Positions 46,748 to 58,096 of a stretch of 64,000 bases of DNA are shown in pieces. Made by a program: the position numbers and the translations under genes. Source of the stretch: Dactylonectria macrodidyma. Its lineage: Eukaryota; Ascomycota; Sordariomycetes; Hypocreales; Nectriaceae. The notes beneath the pieces are model-generated. The model saw only the letters and a list, made by a program, of their open reading frames with translations, was not told the DNA's origin and ran no database searches. Each line of letters begins with the position of its first letter. The first letter of the stretch is position 1. The stretch covers positions 558,001-622,000 of the forward strand of contig JAGMUV010000019.1 in NCBI GenBank assembly GCA_020744425.1, in the 5' to 3' direction.

Positions 46748-46817
46748 CTTCCGATTGGACGCCCGTATTCTTCCGGATATAATCTCGACGATGCCCCGGC
46801 AATCCGCGTTTCTTCCG
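46748..46817. promoter_or_regulatory. Three CTTCCG (CGGAAG) sites in the regulator-transporter promoter
   Basis: Sites at 46748-46753, 46770-46775 and 46812-46817 lie within the 398-bp divergent promoter. The middle one belongs to CGTATTCTTCCG (46764-46775), the exact reverse complement of the 12-mer upstream of the oxidase. The third, with its flank (TTCTTCCGAG), also matches the oxidase-side element at ten positions. Chance expectation for the hexamer in this interval is about 0.2. Confidence 0.55.
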
Positions 46818-46970
46818 AGGAGATAAACTAGGTGTGTTGACTCGAGTATCACAGCGTTGGATTAGATAGATATCTTGGCTTGAGTATAACAACGTTTGAA
46901 CGTCGCATCGGTTGAGCCTGGTTCAACTCAACTTGACAACAGGAACCGAAACTACCCAACTGAAAGTGAA

Positions 46971-48571
46971 ATGGCCATCAAGGAAATCTTTATAGAGTCA
47001 GTCCTGGCGAAATATGCCCGTGTTATTCGGGCCACTCCGCGGGACGTCATGGTCAACCGGAGTCTTCTCACTACCTGCGCCATCTACGCTTTGGCAGGTC
47101 TTCCAACGAGTTGAGTCTTTGCCATGCCGTATTCTCTTATTTGGACTAACACCTTCTTCTCAAGCCTGGGACCAGGGATCGTCGTCAGTCGTTCCCTCGC
47201 TGCCGGGCTTTCAGGAGCAGTTTGATATTTCGTCGGGTGCCAAGGCCGATGACATCCAAAACTTCATAAGTATCATCTACATTGGCTACGCCGTCGGCGC
47301 CGCGTCGTCCTTTTTCGTCAACGACCGCATCGGCCGCCGCTGGTCGTTTCGCCTCTACGCCGCCATCTGGATCCTCGGACAAGTCATCGCAACTCTCTCT
47401 CCAGGCTGGCCAGCCTTGTACACGGCGAGGATTATATCAGGAATAGGAATCGGCTCGCTCAGCGTCACGGGCCCCATGTCCATCGTCGAGATTGCGCCTG
47501 CTGAGATTCGAGGTCTGCTCACTGCGTGGTACACTATCGCTATGGGCACGGCGCTCTTCACGTCCATCTTTTGCGTCTACGGCGTCTTCCTGCACATGGC
47601 ACCAGGGAGACTGCAGTACCAGGTCGTCTGGTTCTCACCAGCCGTCTTCATGGCCCTGGCCATTGTCGCGAGTTTCTTCGTCAGCGAGTCGCCCCGCTGG
47701 CTTATGATGGTGGGCAGACGGGACGATGCCATCGCCACCTTGGCCGAGTTGCGACGCATGCCGGCCGACCACGCTCGACTGCAAAAGGAGATTCAAGACA
47801 TTGAGGACTCCATCAGCGGAGCGGGTTCCAGCTTCATATGTATCGCCAAAGAGACTTTTACAGTACCCTCCAACCTGCGCCGCCTTCAGCAAGCTCTCAT
47901 CTCGTACGCCCTTGCGCAGCTGTCCGGCGCCAACTCGGTGACGTCTTACTTTGTTCCCATCATGGGCATCATTGGTTTGGGCGGAGGCACGGAGCGGAGC
48001 ATGCTCTTGAGCGGCTTATACGGTCTGAGCAAGTTCATATTCAGTATCATCGCCTCCTTCTTCTTCATCGATGCCCTTGGGCGGCGACGGTCTCTCTTTG
48101 TTGGCATCGCCGTTCAGCTGATTTCGCATATTTACATTGGCGTCTTTATCAAATACCACCAAGAAGGTCCTGTGTCCTCAGCTTCATCACAGGCAGCCAT
48201 TGCAGCAGTCTCTTTCCACGCATTCGGCTACGCCGTTGGTAAGTTCCCGTCGTAGATCAACTGCATGCGTTGACTGACCTCCAAAAGGCCTCTTCGTTCT
48301 CCCCTACATATTTGGAGGCGAGCTGTGGCCCAATCGCATCCGTTCCTTTGGCGGAGCTGTCAGCCAGACGTTCCACTGGCTCTTCATCTATGCCGTCAAA
48401 TACAGTATCCCATCGCTTCTCAAGTCGACCGACAACTGGGGCGCCTTCCTCTTCTTTGCGGGCTGGTGCTTCCTAGCGCTTTTGTACGTCTTCTTCATGG
48501 TGCCGGAGACTTCAGGCCTCAGCGTCGAAGAAATCGATCATCTCTTCAAGGGCCCATGGTTCAGCGCTTAA
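46971..48571 (+). CDS. MFS transporter, sugar porter family
   Basis: Three exons, 46971-47097, 47165-48238 and 48288-48571, give 494 residues with about twelve hydrophobic segments. Sugar-porter signatures are present: AWDQGSSSVVPS in helix 1 after splicing, NDRIGRRWSF between helices 2 and 3, IVEIAPAEIRG after helix 4, SESPRWLMMVGR before the central loop, GRRRSL, and PETSGLSVEEID after helix 12. The length is typical of the family. It would import a sugar, quinate-like or related polar solute with protons across the plasma membrane. Its position beside the regulator and the oxidase suggests uptake of the oxidase substrate or a sugar part of it; a fructosyl amine would fit both, but this is speculation. 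Confidence 0.9.
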
Positions 48572-49421
48572 AAGGGTGTTCAACGGCATCGAGTCATTGA
48601 CAGCATTGAAGCTGGCGGCGATGAAGTATCTGTAGGACGAAAGTAGGTACCCTTTGTTGAGATTGTAGATGAGAGTTGAATTTAAGTTGATATACTAACC
48701 TGAATTTTCTCAGAGACAAGGACGATCTTGTAGTCAAGGCACGAGCCGAAGCATAGGTGTGCTGCGGCGGGTGGCGCGGTTATGTGCTAGGACTCTCCCG
48801 ACTCTGCCGCTGAAAGGAATTCCTTGGATTTCACGCTTCAATGCACAATAGATGATATATGGTGATTGGGGGGAATCCTATTGCATATCGTAATCTTGAA
48901 TAGTATGCAATTGATGTTCGACTATTCAAGCTCTTAACTCAAAGACATTGTGAAATGTGACTTATAGCTGCCAACCTTAAAGACGGTCACTGGCGCTGCC
49001 ACATCACCAGGTCGTGACGGTAAATGTCTATAAAGCGAATGTCGCCATACAATTGCATCGCATCTAAAAATAAATTTTCGTCAATCATAGCACATTCCTG
49101 GCTTACCCACATTCCAAACCAGCCAATCCTTGTTCCTCCAGTGTTGTCATCATCAAACCACCCTTCATCTTCCACGTCCTTCCACAGGGCAAAACGCCTA
49201 CCCTAGACCACCCACCCGCGGCCCATCACTTCTTCCGCGCGCCGATCGCCCCGTCCCGCCTCGTCGCGCAAGGCTCCCAGCAGCTTCATCACACTTCGAC
49301 CTATCGCCAACCCACCCGCAGCAGAGGAATCCAACAGCTATTTTCGCAGCCATTAAACGCATTCCCTCGTCGAATATCCTGCATCCCCTTCGTCAACTTC
49401 GCACACTCATTCCCGTCAGCC
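48572..49421. other. Intergenic region upstream of SEM1
   Basis: 3' flank of the transporter gene and the C-rich leader of SEM1 (49170-49421). No coding exon is seen. Confidence 0.45.
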
Positions 49422-49903
49422 ATGGCGTCAGACACCAAGCCCGTCGAGGAGAAGCCCGCCGAGCAGAAGCCCGAGCAGAAGCCCACCGCCCTGGGCGAGG
49501 ACGACGAGTTCGAGGACTTTCCCGTTGACGGTACGACCTTCCTTCTATCTCCCCGCCATCGTATCCCGGGTTCTGCATCCCCAGCACAGCTCCCAAGCTA
49601 ACATTCTGCATCTAGACTGGCCAGAGGACCAGACCGAGGCCGCCCAAGGCAGCACCGAGACGAAGCACCTGTGGGAGGAGAGCTGGGACGATGACGACAC
49701 GACCGATGACTTTTCCGCGCAGCTGAAGTAGGTGGCCTACAATCCCTCCCGACCCTCCGACCCTTCGATTCGACGGCGTTCGATCCGACGATTCGACGGC
49801 GTTCAACCCGACGTTCCCAATGCTCCCATGCTCGTCAAACGACACTCGCTAACCATTGTACAGGGAGGAGCTCAAGAAGGTCGAGGCGGCGAAACGGAGA
49901 TGA
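49422..49903 (+). CDS. SEM1: 26S proteasome lid subunit Sem1/Dss1
   Basis: Three exons, 49422-49530, 49616-49727 and 49864-49903, give 86 residues. The hallmark acidic-aromatic core DEFEDFPVDDWPEDQT is formed across intron 1. KHLWEESWDDDDTTDDFSAQLKEEL follows across intron 2, and the end is VEAAKRR. A short Lys/Glu/Pro-rich N-terminus precedes it. Sem1/Dss1 is a small disordered protein of the 19S regulatory particle. It also joins TREX-2 and BRCA2-type complexes in other eukaryotes. The gene is convergent with PGK1, with about 300 bp between the stop codons. Confidence 0.93.
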
Positions 49904-50204
49904 ACAAAATGATCATGAAAAGGAACAAGGAATGAGACGGAGATAGACCTTCAACATCATAGATCGGGTCCGTTATTAATGAATCATCAAGACACGTGGA
50001 ACTGGACATCGATTCGCTTTGCTGATGCTCATCTGTTGACCATGGTGATGCACACAAACTACAACTGTGACGATACTTTATTGTTCACAACTCATTGTCG
50101 GATTCTAGCATGGATTTGTGCTTACTACAGACTAGCTCTCCCAAGCCGACCTTTTTACGATTTTCAACTTCCCGTCATAACAAATTGTACGGTGTCATAA
50201 ACAT

Positions 50205-51804
50205 TTACTTACTCGACAGGGCAGTAACACCGGGCAATTCCTTGCCCTCGAGAAGCTCCAGGGAAGCACCACCACCGGTCGAGACGTGGCTGAGCTTGTC
50301 CTCGACTCCGTACTTCTTGGCAACGGTAGCAGTGTCACCACCACCAATGATGACAATCTTGTCCTGGTTTTGGACACCGTCGACAACAGCGTCGAGGGTG
50401 GCCTTGGTACCGCTGGCGAACTTGTCAAACTCGAAAACACCGGCGGGACCGTTCCAGAGGATGGTCTTGGCATCAGCAATGGCCTCCTTGTAGAGCTTGA
50501 CACTCTTTTCACCGCAGTCCAGGCCCATCCAGCCGTCGGGGATACCATCAGCGTCGGTGGCGTAACCAGTCTCGGCCTCGGCGGAGAACTTGTCGGCGGT
50601 GATGTAGTCGACGGGGAGGACAATCTTGACACCCTTGGCCTCGGCCTTCTTGACAAGGTCACCAACAATGGCGGCACCGTCCTTGTCGAACAGAGAACCA
50701 CCGATGGAGACGTTCTCGAGGGTCTTCTTGAAGGTAAAGGCCATGCCACCGCAGATGATGAGGGTGTTGACCTTGTCCAGAAGGTTGTCGATGAGCTGGA
50801 TCTTGTCGGAGACCTTGGCACCACCGAGGATAGCAAGGAAGGGGCGCTCAGGAGCCTCAATGACCTTGGCAAAGTAGTCGAGCTCCTTCTTCATGAGGAA
50901 ACCAGCAGCCTTCTGAGGCAGGTCGACACCAACCATGGAGGAGTGGGCACGGTGGGCAGTGCCGAAAGCGTCGTCTAGTGGGTGTCAGTATCATACGAGA
51001 CAAGCTGGGCGGCGGTGGAAGGCCGAGGCGGAGAAGAGTGGAAAGTCGAGGGATATCACTTACTGACAAAGACATCACCAAGAGCGGTCAGGCCCTGGCG
51101 GAAGACCTCAACCTGAGCCTTGTCGGCCTTGGTCTTGTTGCCCTCCTTGTCCTTGGAGCTGCCCTCCTCCTCAATGTGGAAGCGAAGGTTCTCAAGGAGG
51201 ATGACGGAGCCGTCCTCAGCCTCGTTGACAATCTTCTCGACCTCGGGGCCGACAGAGTCGGGGGCAAAGGTGACGGACTTGCCGAGAAGCTTCTCGAGCT
51301 CGCCGACGACGGGGCGAAGGGTGTACTTGGGGTTGGGGGCACCGTTGGGGCGACCGAGGTGGGACATGAGAACGACGGTCTTGGCGCCGTTGTCGAGGGC
51401 ATACTTGATGGTGGGAAGAGCGCCGACGATGCGCTGGTTGTTGGTGACGTTGGAGTCGGCGTCGAGGGGGACGTTGAAGTCGACCTGAGGGAGAGTATTA
51501 TTAGCTACATGATGACGAAAAGTGACGCGGGGCAGCTGTGCAGCTTCGCGTGAGGGGATAGCAGCATTGAAGAATTCATGGAGGCGGTAGAAGGATTGAC
51601 TCTATGGTTAACTTGATGATTGAGGCCAAAGACCACGATCCTAGAGAGGCAGCGCAGCATCCCGTGGAATCAATTGTCACGCATTGTCGCGCATCATGAT
51701 GAACCTGCACAATCGACATGGCGGGGCAAACGACTTACTCGGATCAGGACCCTCTTGCCCTTGACGTCAACGTCGGTGATGGAGAGCTTGCTGGACAGAG
51801 ACAT
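50205..51804 (-). CDS. PGK1: Phosphoglycerate kinase
   Basis: Three exons, 51739-51804, 51064-51484 and 50205-50974, give 418 residues, the usual length. It begins [22 protein letters not shown], and exon 2 starts with the substrate-binding [46 protein letters not shown] (built across intron 2), [13 protein letters not shown], and the nucleotide-binding C-terminal [15 protein letters not shown] with [16 protein letters not shown] are all present. It transfers phosphate from 1,3-bisphosphoglycerate to ADP in the cytosol. Codon use is strongly C-ending, as expected for an abundant glycolytic enzyme. Intron 1 (254 bp) lies early in the coding sequence and is longer than the other introns here. 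Confidence 0.97.
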
Positions 51805-53193
51805 GATGGCGATCTCTAGCGGATTGGTGTATGTGGTGATGGATAGGAAGGGTGGTCTGATGGGAGAGGAGAAGAAAGGAAAAGAGGAGGAGGAAGAAGA
51901 CGAGCAAGAAGAAGTGCCTCTGTCGACAAGGTGGGGGAGGGGAAGCAAGAGATGACGGCGGGGTCGCGTCAAGGCCAGCCGCGAGGGCACGGGCTGCCAC
52001 CGCTGGAGCAACGTGAGAGCTCGCTGTAGCGGCCCTGTCTCCCAGCGCTGAGCCAGTGCTGTGCGGTGTGGTACGGTGTAGGTGGTGTGGTTGTCGGGAG
52101 TGCTCTCGGTGATGTTGGGGAGCTAACCATGGTGACCCCAGCGTAATGGCTGCAGCGCTGAGCGTCGTAGTGGGGTTTGAACACACGCTGTTCAGCAACA
52201 AACAGGCGAGGGGTGAGTGGGGGGGGGGGGGGGGGGTTTGGCACTGGCGTGACGTGACGCTGAAAGACTTGGTATCACCACCACCAAGATGCCCTGATTC
52301 CCTCTGGACCCACGAAAAATCACTCACGGTGTCTCCCTCGGCCGCTCGCGGGACGCTGCTCGGCCAGATCCCGCGCTCCTCCCGGGCCCATCCGGGTTGA
52401 ATCCATGCGGCAGCGTCGGTCTGCAGCACTCGGGACGCGCCGCGGGATGCGGATACTGTCCCCGGCGCTGCGTTTTCGTTGTCTCTAGGCCATGGGCATC
52501 TATCAGTGGGTCAAGCTGGATTTAATCATGACATGCGCGACGTAATTAGCTGCCACCACACTGAAGAGCGGCCAAGATCGGGTTGACAACCATCATCCAT
52601 CCATGCCTCAGATGTGCACCCCGGCCATTGGTTGACTTGGCGGCACAAGGGAGATCCCATCGCGGGCCGACGGAGGGACGGGTTACCAGGTAATCTTAGC
52701 TCCGCTCCTCGAGAGACCCGCCCCAGACGTCAACTTTATTTATCTTTGCTCATCACGTATCATGAACCATACGACGTCTTGATTTCAGACATGCTTTATG
52801 CCATTCTGACTTCTCACTCATATAATGCCTCTATTGAGACAAATACGGACCAAACGAGTATCCGTTTGACCCTCGCTGATCCGAAATATCTCGGCCTCAA
52901 CCAGATGCCTACCCTCCTCAACGCCATGCTCTCGTGCAAGTTCATCGAGAACCAAACATCCCAAAACCCAAACCCAGACGAGAACCAAAGTAGTCCATGA
53001 GTCCCAATCTCGCCAATGACCCAAAAGAATGCTCGCAACCCCTCTATCGGCAGTAACCGTTGGAATATGCGCTGGCCCATATAAACTGGTCAGCCAAATT
53101 ACATGACCCCTCGTTACACCCTTCCCAAGGATGTCGAGTATGAATCTAAAACATAGAAAAGTATCCGTCGTTTGTTCGAGGTGAATCGTCCGT
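51805..53193. other. Intergenic region with G18 tract
   Basis: PGK1 promoter on the left and the 3' flank of the Mpv17-type gene on the right. A G18 run lies at 52219-52236 and an A/G-rich stretch at 51870-51912 is the likely leader of PGK1. No coding exon is recognised. Confidence 0.45.
52219..52236. repeat. G18 homopolymer
   Basis: A run of 18 G about 415 bp upstream of the PGK1 start codon. Its length is likely to vary and to be prone to sequencing error. Confidence 0.8.
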
Positions 53194-54012
53194 CTACTCG
53201 TCCGAAGCGTTGGTCAGGGATAGGTACGCAGTCCAGGCAATACCGATGGTCGATACAAAGGGCTACAGCATGTCAGCATTCATGTCTCAAATCCACCTCG
53301 GACAACATACAAGCTGGTACTGAACCGGCATCAAGCGGAAGTTGACGATTTGCACCGCAGGCCACACGACGTAGTTGGCCTTGAGAGTGGGAAAGTACAT
53401 GTCCTTCAGCTTGTGACTAACAGCACGGCGACCACCACCCTCGGCGATAGTCATGGTTGTGAAGAAGACGGCCACACCAAAGGGTGCAAAAACGAGCTGA
53501 TCGAAGGCAACACGCTTCATGGCAGGGCCAAAGGCGCTTGTCTTAGTGATTGGGAAGAGGTGCTCGAGGAGTCGGAACCACTTGAATTGGACGGGTGCCA
53601 TGCAGAAACCGTATGCCATGAAGCGGGTCAGGCGCTCGAAGTCAAAGGCGGGCGGGAGTGCCTTAGAGTCGGGGATTAAACCGCGGTCGTATACGGAGCC
53701 CTTGCGATCGAGATCGTGGAGGGGAATACCCATGCCGTCGTCCTTTTCGCCGCGCCTAAGGAGGGATCGCTGTCGGACGGCAGTAATAGTCTGAGCGACG
53801 GTGTCGGCAATTCCACCAAGGACGGCGTTGGTGACCATCATGGTCATTACTGGGTTCCACGTTAGCAAGCTACGCCTGAAGCATTATGTGGGTGATCGGG
53901 TGGCATCAATTGCTGGCCGCAGGGAATCGGTTGTAGGGAATCGTCATCACATACGTGGTCGCTCGTCATAGTACGAGTTGAATCTGGCCGTAAGTCGAGC
54001 TGCGAGCGCCAT
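53194..54012 (-). CDS. Mpv17/PMP22-family membrane protein
   Basis: Three exons, 53955-54012, 53311-53849 and 53194-53262, give 221 residues. The first exon encodes MALAARLTARFNSYYDERP, a basic amphipathic start. The family features are TNAVLGGIADTVAQ, RLTRFMAYGFCMAPVQFKWFRLLE, KRVAFDQLVFAPFGVAVFF and the signature WPAVQIVNFRLMPVQYQLPFVSTIGIAWTAYLS completed by exon 3 (the W..Q..NF..VP...R....W..YLS pattern). Four membrane segments are expected. Relatives reside in the mitochondrial inner membrane (Sym1, Mpv17) or peroxisomes (PMP22) and are suspected channels. A hydrophilic insertion of about 40 residues after the first helix marks a fungal subgroup. Confidence 0.9.
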
Positions 54013-55527
54013 CTCGATGAAGAAGATGATGGTGTGGAGGAGAGGCTGCACGAAACAGGACTTGTTAGCATCGAGTGGTATTGATATCGATTGAACGCAT
54101 TGATCGAAGATTGAAGGAATCAAGATTTGTATCGAAGGAGTGAAGGGATAGAAAGTGAATGGTGAATGAGGACAAGGAGCGACCCAAGGCTAATGTCTAG
54201 GTGGCGACCGATCTTCAGACAGTAGCAGGGTTTGGCGCTGATGGTGGTTGTAGATAACAGCCACAATCCACGTGAGTGCGGAGGCAGAGGCAGAGGCAGA
54301 GGATGCGCGACAGCACCAAAACAACAAGAAAATGGGAAAAACCTACAAGTCGACCGTAAATGTATTTCGTGTTGATGGAGCGAGTAAATCGCTTCATGGT
54401 CTGTTGCACCGCCATGGCTGCGAGTCTGTGTGCGTGTCTGGTCGGATTTGGCGTTGTCGAAATGGAAGACGTCGAAGTGGCCGAGGAATGACGGCTTCAC
54501 CCAAGGGCGGGTTTTCGATGACGACAGAGTCTGTGCTCTCGGGGTTCGGTGTGCTGCCTGGGGGCCTGAGGAAAAGAGGAGAAGAGGACAGCCTGGGGTT
54601 CTTGGCAGCGGCAGCAGCAGCGGCAGCAGTAACAGCGGAACTTTTCAGTGCTGTTCTTTCTTCTGGGCTTCACGTCGCCCTTGATGCTAAATGTCGAAAT
54701 GAGATGGAGATGTGAAAGCACGAAAAGGATGGATGACAAGAACAGAAATGCGCAGCGATGGCGGGATTTCAGGAAAAGTCATGCGACCGGGGAAAGGCTT
54801 TTTCGCTTTGTCCAGCCTCCTCCATCCCTCCACATCCTTTTGCATCCTTTACGACATTGCGTGTACAGTGAGAGTGCACTGTAGCTCGGGTATACCGTGT
54901 GTGCTTATCCCCCCATAGTGGTGGCCCTCCCTGCATACGCACAGTGAGGGATTGTGAGGCGGTGCTATCCGAATCCTCCGGCTCCAGCACCCTCCTTAGC
55001 GCCGTTTCGCGTTCGTCCAGCGCCTGCCAACAGCCAGCCTCCACCTGTAAGCATCGTCCAGCGTGGCTTTGTCACAGACTCCAGCACTGTGCTAATTCAG
55101 ATCCCACCCTGAAACTTCACTGCCGGCGCCTCTGAGACATGCAGTTTGATCGATGACGACGCCTCTTCTGACTGCCCTACGCGCCCACGAAGCTTTCCAT
55201 TTTACTCTCCCTTTTGTGCGTACTGCCAAGTCCGAGATCGGCAATCCTTCATTTCGCCCTTTTCTTACCACCATTATCAAGACAACCTTGCAAACAGGGT
55301 CCTCTGTAGGTGTGGATCATGGATCCATCATATCATCAAATCCATGTTCAACCCCACACCGACTGACAGGTCCGGACTCCCCGTCGGATCCGAGAGCCCG
55401 CCAAACCCGCTTGGCGACTTTCTTCAATTTCAAGCTATGCAATTTGATAGTACTGGTCCATCAGTCTATTTGACGACGTGAGAAATGACTCTCAGATACA
55501 TGACTTTCCCTGTGTCTCTTCAAGACC
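54013..55527. other. Intergenic, simple-sequence tracts
   Basis: Promoter region of the Mpv17-type gene and 3' flank of the amidase. It includes a GGCAGA repeat (about 54281-54300) and a CAG/GCAGCG-rich stretch (54606-54640). Short open frames are present without recognisable content. Confidence 0.45.
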
Positions 55528-57567
55528 CTACTTCATGCCTCTTAACTTTCTCACTACATCATCTACTACCTTGCCGGCACCGAGGACTTTCTCCTCTTCT
55601 AGCTTGCGCCCAATAATTTGCAATCCAACTGGCAATCCAAGTGAAGCCATGTCCGTCTTATGTTCTTCCCACAGAGACTTGTTCGCCTGGTCTTCCGGAC
55701 CACGAGGGTCAAACTCCCAAGATGCCTCCAAATCGGTGCTATTGATCGAGCCTCCCGGTATTACGAGCGCCGTATAATCGAGCAGATTCCACACTTTCGT
55801 ATACCCTACCCAGTGACAGCCCCGATGAGGAACAGAAGCGTGCGGAACAGGTGGCATGAGCACAATGTCAGCCTTGCGGCCCGTCTTGGGCGATCGGATA
55901 GAGTTCCACTTCTCGAGGTATGCTTGCTGCAACTCCCACTTGCGCCTGTTTAGTTGCCAGTATTCGTACACCGAGATGGCTTTGCCACGGTTGATCAGTC
56001 TTTCGACGTGAGGAAGAAACGGCTCTCCTCCCTTGAGGATGTCTGTGCGAATGTCTTCTCCACCATCTGCTGTATAGAAGAGGTCCTGTGACTTGGGTCA
56101 GTATGAAATGAAAGAGCAGTCGGGAGTTCACTACCATCGTGTTGATGCACTCAGGGTGCATATCTGCATTCCATTCCAAAATCTCATGGCCTGCCGACCT
56201 TAGAGCTTCAACAGCCTCCCGCATTACACGAGAGATGGGAGGATGGGGCCGAACAACATCATCGTCCATGAGTACTCCAATCACCAGAGGGCGGCTCTGC
56301 ACCTCGTTGTACAGATCCCCACGCCACGGGGCCGTGGCGCAACGCGCATCTTGTTCCCAAGGCTCTGTTTCGATGATGGAAGTCATGGCCAAGTGAATCG
56401 TGTTCAGGTCGCGAGCTAAAGGGCCGACGGATGATGGGACATGCTCCTGGCCCTCGGTAGACACGGGGACGCCTCGATATGGCAACCGCATGCTCTGAAT
56501 CGGTGTTAATCTAAAGGACAGAGACTCTTAAGCACGAGTAGGTTTCGAGTCACTTACGCTAGGCTTCAACCCATACAGCCCCAACATGTGGGCAGGGTTC
56601 CGAATGCTACCTCCGATATCTGTTCCCCAGCCAAGCAAGGAAGCACCGCAAGCAAGAAGAGCAGCCTCTCCTCCGGTTGAGCCTCCAGGAGTGTATCCCT
56701 TGTGAAATGGGTGCGTCGTCAATCCCCATAGGGGGTTCTCTGTTTCCGACCACTTGAATCAGGTTAGTTTGGATACAGGGGGCGAGATGTGGCCTTGTGA
56801 CACTGGGCAAACAAAGTAATGGGAGCAAAATTGTTTACCCACCAAGATGCTCTGAGGCAGATTCGACTTTGCTATTACGATGGCGCCGAGAGAACGCAGT
56901 ATCTTGACCAGCACAGCGTCTTCTTTTGCAGGGCAGAAGGCCCTACCGACGTACCCAAGAGTAGTATCATAGCCTTTGAGATCGAATTGGTCCTTGAGGG
57001 TCACGACAACTCCATGTAGAGGTCCAAAAAGCTTGCCTTCAAGAGAGAAGTACTCATCAAGCTTGGCTGCTCTGCTCAATGCATCCTGAAAGGCAACCTC
57101 CGTCAGGCTTTTGATTACACATGTTTTTAGTAAAGTTGCATCGTTGAGGGCGTGATCGCAGCACACTTACCAGTTGGTCTATCTCACAATAAACGTTAGA
57201 TCGTGTCAAGAATTTCGGAGCATACGGCGTACCTGATCATGTGTCTTTACAGCCCTGGCAGCTATTAGCAAAGTCACAAGCCATGCAACCGAAAGAAACA
57301 GCGACGAATACCATCAGAAATCACTCATTGGTACCTTCGTATGAACGCCTTTGTGATGGACGTGCAAGTCAACTCCCCACGTTTAATCAAGTCGACGACT
57401 TTACTCGCATCAGTTATGTTAGTCACATCGACACTTGGTTGGCATATATCGGTGGTTTCTTCAATCTCAGCTAGGCCAGCAGCCAGCAAGTTAGCTTGCA
57501 AACACTTCTTGCGAAGCATTGTCTCCTGCCATGGTGTAGATGGAGGGGTGAGCGTCGCCGGATCCAT
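55528..57567 (-). CDS. Amidase-signature enzyme (acetamidase-like)
   Basis: Seven exons, 57335-57567, 57233-57254, 57171-57178, 56843-57107, 56558-56752, 56135-56494 and 55528-56085, give 546 residues. Exon 3 is only 8 nt (ACCAACTG) and is needed to build HDQTNCLTEVAFQDAL. The Ser-cisSer-Lys triad is visible: Lys in VVVTLKDQF, Ser in YTPGGSTGGEAALLACGAS and nucleophile Ser in GTDIGGSIRNPA. VSTEGQEHVPSSVGPLARDL and the C-terminal GLPVGLQIIGRKLEEEKVL are also typical. Fungal relatives hydrolyse short amides such as acetamide, or fatty-acid amides. There is no signal peptide, so it is presumably cytosolic. The acetamidase label rests on overall similarity only. Confidence 0.9.
57171..57178 (-). 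other. 8-nt microexon of the amidase gene
   Basis: Flanked by introns 57179-57232 (GTACGC...TAG) and 57108-57170 (GTAAGT...AAG). Including these 8 nt joins phase 0 to phase 2 and restores the conserved TNCLTEV segment. Leaving them out breaks the frame. Confidence 0.75.
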
Positions 57568-58090
57568 GGTGAGGATATTGATCTGGCGGACTCAGAATCA
57601 GCTGCAAACTGACAAAGCGGTCAGTGCCTGTTTTTTATCACAAGATTTCAGCGAGATTATTGTAGTGTTCAACGTAAGAAAATGTAGGACGATTTCGATG
57701 AGCAATTTCAGTCCAAGACGGGACTGGGTTGTTGGAAGACGCCTGGTTCTTTATATCTATCGACCCCATTTCTGTTGCAGGATGCGGGTACTTTCGTCGG
57801 CGAAAAATGTCCGAGTGCATGAAATAGCCTGGGGCTGGTGGTGTGGTCACTGATAAGACCTGTCGAGAAGTTGGCCGAGTTGCAGCGGATTAGAACCCAC
57901 TTAGAAGAGCATTCGGTGATATTTCGCCGAGGCTAGAGAACTAACGACTCTCAGATTATACTTGCCGTATCCTCGTATCTGATTTCACGACAAACCCATA
58001 CTTAAATTGCCGTAGATCAGTTGATTGAGGTGCTGGTTGCATGAAGCTATACCCTGTATCTGCAGTCCCTAAACATATACATCATTAGAA
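57568..58090. other. Intergenic, amidase promoter
   Basis: No coding exon is recognised in this interval between the amidase start and the helicase relic. Confidence 0.45.
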
Positions 58091-58096
58091 CAGTCC

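Noticed and set aside
50195..51553. Long overlapping frames opposite phosphoglycerate kinase
   Set aside because: Strong third-position C/G bias of the PGK1 gene produces long antisense frames. Their sequences are low complexity.
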